The notes under the pieces were generated by a model that was given only the letters and a program-made list of their open reading frames with translations, was not told the DNA's origin and made no database searches. This document shows positions 35,290 to 44,568 of a stretch of DNA of 64,000 nucleotides, in pieces; position 1 is the first letter of the stretch, and each line of letters begins with the position of its first letter. A program made the translations under genes and the position numbers. Source of the stretch: Janthinobacterium sp. 344 (GTDB taxonomy: Bacteria; Pseudomonadota; Gammaproteobacteria; Burkholderiales; Burkholderiaceae_D); contig NZ_FOKL01000003.1 of NCBI RefSeq assembly GCF_900112025.1, positions 372,001-436,000 on the forward strand, in the 5' to 3' direction.

Positions 35290-36512
35290 GCGCCCGCCTT
35301 GCCCTGTGCCTGCTGCTGCTGTGCGCCTGGCTTTCTCCGGCCCAGGCGCACAAGCCCAGCGACAGCTATCTGAGCCTGAGCGTGCATGGCCAGCGGATCG
35401 AGGGCCAGTGGGATATCGCCCTGCGCGACCTCGATTTCGCCATCGGCCTCGATGGCAATGGCGACGGCGCGCTGACGTGGGATGAGGTGCGTGCGCGCCA
35501 CGCCGCCATCGCCGCCTACGCCCTGCAGCGCCTGCAGGTGGCCAGCGACCGGGGCGTGTGCCCGCTGCGCGCCACGCAGCAGCTGATCGACAGCCACACG
35601 GATGGCGCCTACAACGTGCTGCGCTTCCAGGCCGATTGCCCCGGCGCCGCGCCTGCCAGCCTGTCCATCGGCTACACGCTGTTCGCCGACCTCGATCCGC
35701 AGCACAAGGGCCTGTTGAAACTCGCGCATGGCGGCAACACGCAGACGGCCATCTTCGACCCGGACAGCCCGCGCCAGCGCCTCTCGCTGGCCGCGCCCGA
35801 CCGCCTGGCGCAGTTCCGCGCGTATGTGAAACACGGCATCTGGCATATCTGGATCGGCTATGACCACATCCTGTTCCTGCTGTCGCTGCTGCTGCCGGCC
35901 GTGCTGCTGAAAAGTCCGGATGACACGGACCGTTTACACCCGACGGCACAGAGCCGGGGTCTGTCCTTCCAGGAGCGGAATGTGCCCCATTGGGGCATAT
36001 TCCCCCCGAGGGCCCGACCCCAGACTGTGCCTCCGGGTTTGAAGGCGGCGTTTATTGACGTTTTCAAAGTCGTCACGGCCTTCACGCTGGCCCATTCCAT
36101 CACCTTGACCCTGGCCAGCCTGTCCCTCGTGTCGCTGCCTTCGCGCTGGGTGGAGTCCGCCATCGCCGCTTCCGTGATCCTGGCGGCGCTGAACAACCTG
36201 CTGCCCCTGTTCCGCGGCAGGCGCCCCGTGGCCGCCTTCGCCTTTGGCCTGATCCACGGCTTCGGCTTTGCCAGCGTGCTGCGCGACCTGGGTTTGCCGC
36301 AGGGTGCATTGCTGGCCAGCCTGTTCGGCTTCAACGTGGGCGTGGAGATCGGCCAGCTGGCCATCGTCGCCGCCTTTTTACCCGTCGCCTGGCTGCTGCG
36401 CAAGACCTGGTTCTACCGCCAGGTGCTGACCGTCGGCTCGCTGGCCATCGCGCTGGTGGCGGCCGTGTGGCTGGTGGAGAGAATTGCCGATATCAAGCTG
36501 ATCAGCGCATGA
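35286..36512 (+). CDS. HupE/UreJ-type membrane protein with extended N-terminal domain and in-frame insertion
   Basis: A 408-residue protein. A signal peptide (1-21) leads to a periplasmic domain with an EF-hand-like loop DGNGDGALTWDE (56-67). A HupE/UreJ C-terminal membrane domain follows, beginning GIWHIWIGYDHILFLLSLLLPAV (about 184) with six hydrophobic helices. Start GTG 35286 overlaps the previous stop (GTGA). Between the first and second helices, about 40 residues (KSPDDTDRLHPTAQSRG to TVPPGLKAA) are unlike the family; they are encoded by a palindromic repeat (35947-36029). HupE proteins are thought to handle nickel or cobalt, but this extended type is uncharacterised. The frame remains open. 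Confidence 0.85.
   Translation: MSARLALCLLLLCAWLSPAQAHKPSDSYLSLSVHGQRIEGQWDIALRDLDFAIGLDGNGDGALTWDEVRARHAAIAAYALQRLQVASDRGVCPLRATQQLIDSHTDGAYNVLRFQADCPGAAPASLSIGYTLFADLDPQHKGLLKLAHGGNTQTAIFDPDSPRQRLSLAAPDRLAQFRAYVKHGIWHIWIGYDHILFLLSLLLPAVLLKSPDDTDRLHPTAQSRGLSFQERNVPHWGIFPPRARPQTVPPGLKAAFIDVFKVVTAFTLAHSITLTLASLSLVSLPSRWVESAIAASVILAALNNLLPLFRGRRPVAAFAFGLIHGFGFASVLRDLGLPQGALLASLFGFNVGVEIGQLAIVAAFLPVAWLLRKTWFYRQVLTVGSLAIALVAAVWLVERIADIKLISA
35947..36029. repeat. 83-bp palindromic repeat element inserted in the HupE gene
   Basis: Imperfect terminal inverted repeats, CACAGAGCCGGGGTC (35947-35961) and GACCCCAGACTGTG (36016-36029), enclose a perfect inner hairpin TGCCCCA-T-TGGGGCA (35983-35997). The element has MITE/REP-like form, and the reading frame passes through it without a stop. 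Confidence 0.65.
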
Positions 36513-36517
36513 GCGGG

Positions 36518-37473
<956 letters not shown>

Positions 37474-37483
37474 GGGAAAAGCC

Positions 37484-38621
<1,138 letters not shown>

Positions 38622-38638
<17 letters not shown>

Positions 38639-39167
38639 AGACCTGCGGCACAGTGTCAGTCAGCCACACGCCATTGGCCGACACATAAAACACGCGGCCC
38701 TGCGCCTGCATGGCGGCCGCATCCACGGCCAGCACGACCGGCTTGCCATGGCGCGCGCCCACGGCCACGGCCGTTTCGCGGTTGCTTGACAGATGCACGT
38801 GCTTGCGCGCTCCCGGCAGCAGGCCGGCCGCGCGGATCGCCTCGACAAAGCGGCTGGCCGTGCCGTGGTACAGCATGGCGGGCGGCGTGGCGGGCGGCAG
38901 AGCGATATCGACGGCGGCCAAGGAATGCCCCTGGTTGGCGCGGATGCGCAAGCCGTCATCGCTGATGGCGTAGCGCCGCTTGCTGTCGCGCGCCACCACG
39001 TCGTTCAATTGTTCACGAGAAATGGAACGGCCGTGGCTGGCCGATTGCGCCAGCAGCTGGCCGATGTCGGCCCAGCCCTGGGCATCGAGCGCGAGGCTGA
39101 TTTTTTCCGGAGCGTGGCGCAGGATAAGGGAAAGGAATTTACTGGTTTGTACTAAATGATCTGTCAT
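38622..39167 (-). CDS. kptA: RNA 2'-phosphotransferase (KptA/Tpt1)
   Basis: A 181-residue enzyme. All Tpt1 signatures are seen: [14 protein letters not shown] (catalytic Arg17-His18 area), [37 protein letters not shown] and [13 protein letters not shown]. KptA transfers an internal RNA 2'-phosphate to NAD+, giving ADP-ribose 1'',2''-cyclic phosphate. Bacteria have no spliced tRNAs that obviously need it, so the natural substrate is uncertain; repair of RNA ligated by other enzymes, or ADP-ribosylation chemistry, has been proposed. It is divergent from an unknown membrane protein gene, with a perfect 26-bp palindrome between them. Confidence 0.93.
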
Positions 39168-39256
39168 TCAATCTTTTTGTGATGCGCACGCACAGCCGTG
39201 CACCATGCTTGCAGTGTAGCAGAGGCCGCGCCGCCATGGCAGCGACCTCACTTGCC

Positions 39257-39282
39257 ACGGTAAAGTGCGCGCACTTTACCGT
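39257..39282. promoter_or_regulatory. Perfect 26-bp palindrome between kptA and the AT-rich membrane gene
   Basis: Half-site ACGGTAAAGTGC followed by central GC and the exact reverse complement, without spacer or mismatch. It lies 90 bp upstream of kptA and 102 bp upstream of the divergent gene at 39384. A dimeric repressor site or a bidirectional stem-loop would look like this. No known regulator consensus came to mind. Confidence 0.65.
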
Positions 39283-39383
39283 CTTCTTGAAATCCATCAA
39301 GCGATATTGAATGACTGAATACACAGCCAGTCGCTGCGCGCAAGATGGCTTGATTCATTCACTTCCACTGATGTATCAAATAC

Positions 39384-40772
39384 ATGAACGCTGCACAGGA
39401 TCACAGTGATCTCATGGATCGAGTCGAATGGGAACTCGCGGCCCTGCGCGAATCAACCTTTCCATCGGGTCGCCTTTCTGCGTGCGAAGGGCACGATGGC
39501 TTGCCATTGTTACATGTGACCATGGCAGCGGAGCTGCTTTCCTTCATTCAAGAATCGATATCGTTGGCACATCAGCATGAAGACGAATGGGGATTTACGG
39601 CGGAAGACTTGCTTCATATCGGCGCCAACCCGCCCCGAGGCTTGCTGATCGATTGCACAAGCTTGCACATCCCCGACAGCTTCAGCATGGAAGAAAATAT
39701 CCTGGCGGATTTTGGCTGGTACTACATCGAGTTCGATTTTTCCCGCTCGATCTTCAAGCACATGTCCATACGCTTCGAGTCATACGCAAGGAGAGTGGAA
39801 TTTATTCTCAATGCAACTACCATCCTGGGAAATGGCGAGATCTGGCCGCTGAAATCATCAGCAACAATATATGCAACTGATTTTTCCGTCAAAGAAATTT
39901 TCAGAACCTCAGGAAGTTTCAATCTGATTGAAATAAAAAGATCAGAAATAGCATTTCTGGAAATTCATGGCGCAAGAATACGACGGGCACACATCATCAA
40001 TTGCAATATATCCGATGGAATACGGATACGCAGAGTAACAATTCTGGAAGATATTTCATTTCGCGAATCCAGAATAAAATTAATTGCAACATTCGAAGAT
40101 TGTAAATTTGAGTTACCGCCAGACTTTCATGATGTTTCCGCACCCAGCGAAACGACTTTTTTACACACTGAGTATGGTTTGGCCAAGGATAAAAAGCGGT
40201 CTGAAGTTTTCATTTCAAATAAACAGATCATGAACGACACCCCCGGCCGCTTTCGGGCTTTGCGTATCGCCATGAAAAAAGCTGGCGCGCAGCACGAAGA
40301 AGCAGAATTTTTTTCCCAGGAATTACGCTCACGGCGCCGCGCCGCCCTCTCTTCCGACTCGCATATCACGATGGATATGGCAGAAATTGCCATATCATGG
40401 ATCTATGATCAGATTTCTGCCTTCGGCACCTCCATCTGGCGCGCCCTGCTATCGTTTATTCTATGGAACTTCGCCTACTGGTGTGTATTTTATATTTTCG
40501 AAATATTTTTTTGCAATAACAAGCAATGCTTCCTGATTAACAAAAATTTAGAAAGCAAGATTTTTTCGGAGCATCCTGCATTGACCATTGCCATGCAGAA
40601 CGCGCTCAATCCATTGTCCATCTTTGCCAGCAATGCGTTCCTCAACGCAAATAGCATCACGCTGCTTGCCCTCTCCTTGCTTCAAAGCATAGGTTCGGTC
40701 GGCATCGCCGCCCTTCTTCTGCTCGCGATTAAAGGACGTTTTCAACGTGGCGGTGGCGGTGGCAGCGCTTGA
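39384..40772 (+). CDS. Unknown AT-rich membrane protein with beta-helix-like middle
   Basis: A 462-residue protein I cannot assign to a family. The N-terminal part (1-100) is mixed and polar. The middle (about 105-265) has irregular hydrophobic repeats (FNLIEIKRSEIAFLEIHGARIRRAHIINCNISDGIRIRR) suggesting a short beta-solenoid of pentapeptide-repeat type. A helical segment follows (RFRALRIAMKKAGAQHEEAEFFSQELRSRR). Two to four membrane segments end the chain (about 345-375, 425-455). Base composition is far below its neighbours (21 G+C of 60 at 40021-40080), which suggests horizontal transfer. Similar solenoid-plus-membrane proteins exist in defence-like settings, but the role here is unknown. 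The start is uncertain. Confidence 0.7.
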   Translation: MNAAQDHSDLMDRVEWELAALRESTFPSGRLSACEGHDGLPLLHVTMAAELLSFIQESISLAHQHEDEWGFTAEDLLHIGANPPRGLLIDCTSLHIPDSFSMEENILADFGWYYIEFDFSRSIFKHMSIRFESYARRVEFILNATTILGNGEIWPLKSSATIYATDFSVKEIFRTSGSFNLIEIKRSEIAFLEIHGARIRRAHIINCNISDGIRIRRVTILEDISFRESRIKLIATFEDCKFELPPDFHDVSAPSETTFLHTEYGLAKDKKRSEVFISNKQIMNDTPGRFRALRIAMKKAGAQHEEAEFFSQELRSRRRAALSSDSHITMDMAEIAISWIYDQISAFGTSIWRALLSFILWNFAYWCVFYIFEIFFCNNKQCFLINKNLESKIFSEHPALTIAMQNALNPLSIFASNAFLNANSITLLALSLLQSIGSVGIAALLLLAIKGRFQRGGGGGSA

Positions 40773-40805
40773 GGATCGCTTCGCCTGCATTCTTGCGCCG
40801 GGCAA

Positions 40806-42884
40806 TTAAAACGCATACGCCAGTGTCAAGCGCACCGAGCGCGGTTCGACGGGATGAAAATGCCGGTCGCTCACCCCATCCGCCGCTTCCCCTGGCAGGC
40901 GCGACGCATAGTAATAATCGATGTCGCTGGCGCGTTTATTTAGCAAGTTGAAGACGTCGAGCGACAGCCGCGTCCTGCGGTTGAGCTGGTACGCCACCCG
41001 CGCGTACGCCAGGGTCGTTGACGCGGAGCGCACGCTGTTGTCCTCGATCAGGGGACGGGGGCCGAAGTAGCGCAGCTGGAAGGCGCCCGACCACGGGCCC
41101 TGGTCCGTCACCGTCACGCCGAACGAGGCCACCCTGTCGATCGAACCGGGAATATAATTGCCGGCCGCATCGTTTTCCGTGTAGCGCGAGCGCGACGCGG
41201 CCAGGTCCAGGTCGAACAGCAGCCATGGCGCGGCAATGTAATGGTTGTTCCACTCGATGCCGTGGCGGCGGCTGGCGCGGCTCGGCTGCGTCTCGCCCGC
41301 GTCACCGACGAACAGCAGTTCCGAGGCGATGTCGAGGCGCCACAGGGCCAGCGAGCTTTGCAGGCCAGGCAGCCACTCCGTGCGCGCCCCCAGCTCCATG
41401 CCCTTCGTCGGCACCAGCGGCGTCACGGGCGTGGACGCTTCGCCGTCCGGCAGGCGCGTCTGCGTCGTGCCGCGCGCATCGTTGCTGTGAAAACCCTTGC
41501 CGTAATTCACGAAAAACTCCGTCCTGCTCCACGGCCCCAGTATCAACGACAGTTTTGGCGACACCACCTGGTCGTTCGCCGTGCCGCTGTTGCCTTCGAT
41601 ACTGCTGGCCACCTTGAAGCGGTAGGCGTCATAGCGCAGCCCCGCCACGGAACGCAGCCAAGGCAGCCATTGCGCGGTGTTTTCAGCATACAGGCCCAGG
41701 CTGCTCTCGCGCACCCTGTCTTCGCGCACCGTGCTTTGCCGGATGCGTTCCACCGTGTCGTACAGGCCCACGGGCGAGAGCCGGTCGAAGCGCGCCTGCA
41801 CGCCCAGCTTGTTGCGCAGGGCCAGGCCCGCCAGCTGCGTGTTCCAGCTTTCGCTGGCGTTCACGCCCGCCACCGTGCGCCGTTCGCTCTGCTGGAACTG
41901 GTCGCCTGCCGCCGGCTTGGCGAGAAAATAGGTGAAATCGCTGTTCAGTTCCAGCTGCGAGCGGATCACGTAGGCGTCGAATTCGAACAGGCGGTTCTCC
42001 GTGCGCCGGCGCTGCGCGTACGACAGGCTGGTGCGCGAGGTGTCGCCGCCATCGCTGGGCGCCAGGCTGCCGAAGCGGCCGATCTGGCCGGACGCCACGG
42101 CGCGCAGCGGCACCTGGTCGGTGGCGTTCCAGCTGTTCTTGTAGGCCATGGCCGTCACGCTGAAGCCGTCGTCCTGCGTGCCCTGGCTGTAGCGCAGCAC
42201 GCCGCTGACTTTGCGCACGCGCTCCGGCACGTCCCAGGGACCGTTGTTGCGGTTCACTTCCAGCCCGACCAGCAAGGTGCCCGGCCCGGCGTCGATGGAA
42301 TCGGCCAGCACGCCCCGCACATAGCCGTGCTGGCCCACGGACATGCTGGCCTGGCCCTGCGGCAACTTGTCGGCCAGGCGGATACGCGCCGCACCGGCCG
42401 AGGCGAAATCGCCTTCGCCGGCGAAATACGGCCCCTTCTTGTAATCGATGCGCTGCACCAGTTCGGGAATGAGGAAATTGAGGTCGGAATAGCCTTGTCC
42501 ATGCGCATGCGTGCGCATGTTGACGGGCATGCCATCCACATACATGGCGAAATCGGTGCCGTGATCGAGGTTGAAACCGCGCAAGAAATACTGGTTGGCC
42601 TTGCCGTCGCCGCTGTGCTGGGTGACGATCAGGCCCGGCACGAATTCCAGCAATTCGCCCGTGCGCAAGGCGGGCCGGTTGACGATCAGTTCGCTGGTGA
42701 TGACGCCCTGGCTGGCCGCATCCGAGGTGCCGACGGCGTTGTCGTAGTGGCCCGCCACGCGCACCGTGCGCGACTCGTCGGCCACTGGCGCGGCCTCGTC
42801 CGGCGCTTGCGCCCCCGCCTGGAACGCCATGCTCGACAATGCCAGCGCACAAGCTGCCGCCAGTTTGCTTTTTCTCAATCGCAT
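40806..42884 (-). CDS. TonB-dependent outer-membrane receptor
   Basis: A 692-residue TonB receptor: signal peptide to about residue 25 (FQAGAQA), plug domain at about 40-165 (VNRPALRTGELLEFVPGLIVTQHSGDGKANQYFLRGFNLDHGTDFAMYVDGMPVN), then the barrel ending in VRLTLAYAF. The plug shape with LRGFNLDHGTDFA is a subgroup often seen in catecholate or metal-chelate uptake, but the ligand is unknown. It is divergent from the membrane pseudo-receiver gene with a 95-bp gap and convergent with the AT-rich gene. No TonB, ABC or siderophore gene is adjacent, so it stands alone. Confidence 0.92.
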   Translation of the reverse strand: MRLRKSKLAAACALALSSMAFQAGAQAPDEAAPVADESRTVRVAGHYDNAVGTSDAASQGVITSELIVNRPALRTGELLEFVPGLIVTQHSGDGKANQYFLRGFNLDHGTDFAMYVDGMPVNMRTHAHGQGYSDLNFLIPELVQRIDYKKGPYFAGEGDFASAGAARIRLADKLPQGQASMSVGQHGYVRGVLADSIDAGPGTLLVGLEVNRNNGPWDVPERVRKVSGVLRYSQGTQDDGFSVTAMAYKNSWNATDQVPLRAVASGQIGRFGSLAPSDGGDTSRTSLSYAQRRRTENRLFEFDAYVIRSQLELNSDFTYFLAKPAAGDQFQQSERRTVAGVNASESWNTQLAGLALRNKLGVQARFDRLSPVGLYDTVERIRQSTVREDRVRESSLGLYAENTAQWLPWLRSVAGLRYDAYRFKVASSIEGNSGTANDQVVSPKLSLILGPWSRTEFFVNYGKGFHSNDARGTTQTRLPDGEASTPVTPLVPTKGMELGARTEWLPGLQSSLALWRLDIASELLFVGDAGETQPSRASRRHGIEWNNHYIAAPWLLFDLDLAASRSRYTENDAAGNYIPGSIDRVASFGVTVTDQGPWSGAFQLRYFGPRPLIEDNSVRSASTTLAYARVAYQLNRRTRLSLDVFNLLNKRASDIDYYYASRLPGEAADGVSDRHFHPVEPRSVRLTLAYAF

Positions 42885-42979
42885 CGCGTCTCCAGTTTTT
42901 ATGATGTCAGTACGGGCCCCTGTGTTTCATATACGCGGGCAAACGCCTGTCCGGATTCAGTTTTTTCAAGGAACACACC

Positions 42980-44194
42980 GTGGACTTGACCGATAGCGCC
43001 GGCAAGACAACAAAAACCGTCGCCGCCGCCGTGCGCAAGCGCGACGTGCTGCCCTACATCCTGCTGTTCATCCTGCTGGCGGGCCTGCTGGCCGTGCTGG
43101 CGGGCGCCATGCTGCCGCCCTACTATGATGCCGTGCCGGCGCTGCTGTGGAGCCTGGGCTTCTGCGTCAGCGGCATGCTGCTGGGATTTCTGTTCGGCAT
43201 CCCCCGCACCCTGCCCTCGGGCACCGTCAACATGGCGCCGGACGACCGGCGCGACGGCAAGGGCCGGGCCACGGACGAGCTCCCTGCCACGGCCGGCGGC
43301 GCCGAGCCGAATCCGGCCACTGCCAGCAATACCCTGTTCCTCGGCACGCCCACGCCCATGGAAATCAATTCCAACCTGGTGGAAGTGTCGGACTGGCTGA
43401 CAAAAATCATCGTCGGCGTGGGCTTGATCGAGCTGAAAAGCCTGCCCGGCAGCGCGCGCAGCATGGCAGCCTTCATCGCGCCCAGCCTGGCCATCGATAC
43501 GGCCACGGCCATGGCTGTGGTGGGCGGCATCATGCTGTTCTTTTCCGTGCATGGTTTCCTGATCGGCTATCTGCTCACGCGCATTTATCTATCCATCATG
43601 ATCAAGCGCGCCGACAGCCTCGTCAAGAACGAGTCGGTGCGCCTGGAAAGCGGCAAGGAAATTGAAGTCACGGAACTGAGCCGTTTGCAGCAAAAGTCGC
43701 TGGACGACATGCAGGAAGCCGTCACCCAGCTGCTGCTGGCCCATCCGCCGGACGGTTCGCCCGCCGTCACGGCCCTGGCCGGCATGCCGACGGCGCAAAA
43801 GCCCGCCAGCCTGGTGCTGTGGCTGGACGACCATCCACGCAACAACACCTTGCTGGTGGAACAGCTGGAACGGGAAAACATCAAGGTGGACCAGGCCGTC
43901 TCGATGCGGCAGGCGCTGGCCATGCTGCAGCAGAAGCCGTATGCGCTGCTGATCACGGACATGGCACGGGCGGAAAACGGGCGGCGCCTGAAGGATGCGG
44001 GCGTGCGCACCGTACGCGAGGTGCGCCAGGCGCATGCCGCGCTGCCCATCATCGTGTATTGCAGCAAGGATACGGTGGCCAGCTATGGCACGGAAGCGGA
44101 GGCGGCCGGCGCCCGCTTCATCACCACCTCGGGCACCAGCTTGCTGGCGGCCGTCAACAAGCTGTTGCACGAGGAACGCGCGGCCGGTGGCTAG
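42980..44194 (+). CDS. Membrane protein with C-terminal pseudo-receiver domain
   Basis: A 404-residue protein. Two N-terminal helices (about 23-46, 54-75) precede a polar loop and the conserved-looking segment NLVEVSDWLTKIIVGVGLIELK (132-153), then one or two more helices (about 163-206). A coiled linker leads to a receiver-like domain (about 275-398): acidic pair Asp283-Asp284, phospho-type Asp327 in LLITDMAR, Ser362, but no Lys at the switch position (ITTS). So it is probably a degenerate receiver used for binding. It is convergent with, and overlaps by 4 bp, the Imm22-like gene of the caspase locus. A joint role is an inference. Confidence 0.75.
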   Translation: MDLTDSAGKTTKTVAAAVRKRDVLPYILLFILLAGLLAVLAGAMLPPYYDAVPALLWSLGFCVSGMLLGFLFGIPRTLPSGTVNMAPDDRRDGKGRATDELPATAGGAEPNPATASNTLFLGTPTPMEINSNLVEVSDWLTKIIVGVGLIELKSLPGSARSMAAFIAPSLAIDTATAMAVVGGIMLFFSVHGFLIGYLLTRIYLSIMIKRADSLVKNESVRLESGKEIEVTELSRLQQKSLDDMQEAVTQLLLAHPPDGSPAVTALAGMPTAQKPASLVLWLDDHPRNNTLLVEQLERENIKVDQAVSMRQALAMLQQKPYALLITDMARAENGRRLKDAGVRTVREVRQAHAALPIIVYCSKDTVASYGTEAEAAGARFITTSGTSLLAAVNKLLHEERAAGG

Positions 44195-44568
44195 TCTTCC
44201 ACGCGATAGGGATAGCTGCCGACATGCCGCAGCGAACTGCGTCGCGGATGCGCCAGCTGATTCGGAGCAAACACGCAGACGCCGGTGTCGGCCAGCATGC
44301 CCTGCGCATCCGCGCACGCCTGCGCCAGCCAGCTGTCGCCATATGACACGCCGTCCAGCAACTGCGCCAGCGGCACGGGCGACGCCAGCATGGCGCTTTC
44401 CATGCAGGCTGGCTCGTAGTCCGTCAGGCCCGTTTCCAGCATGAATGGCGACGGCAGCGCGTCGCCATCGTCCGTGCAGCTGGGCGCCAGGTAGGCCTGC
44501 AGCGCTTCCCTGCTGGCAAAGCGCCCGCTGCAGGCGAACACATGGACGATGGGTAAGGCGGCGGCCAA
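44191..44568 (-). CDS. Imm22-like small protein next to the caspase fusion
   Basis: A 125-residue protein without signal peptide. The start VHVFACSGRFASREALQAYLAP and the later DALPSPFMLETGLTDYEPACMESAML resemble the Immunity protein 22 (DUF4284) pattern: a VH-type strand, a SREALxAYL helix, then SPF and acidic residues around an aromatic D/Y. It starts directly after the stop of the deacetylase-caspase gene (44569), so the two are co-transcribed. Imm22 proteins usually neutralise a toxin; no polymorphic toxin is visible, so it may act as inhibitor or chaperone of the caspase. The family call is tentative. Confidence 0.6.
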   Translation of the reverse strand: MAAALPIVHVFACSGRFASREALQAYLAPSCTDDGDALPSPFMLETGLTDYEPACMESAMLASPVPLAQLLDGVSYGDSWLAQACADAQGMLADTGVCVFAPNQLAHPRRSSLRHVGSYPYRVED

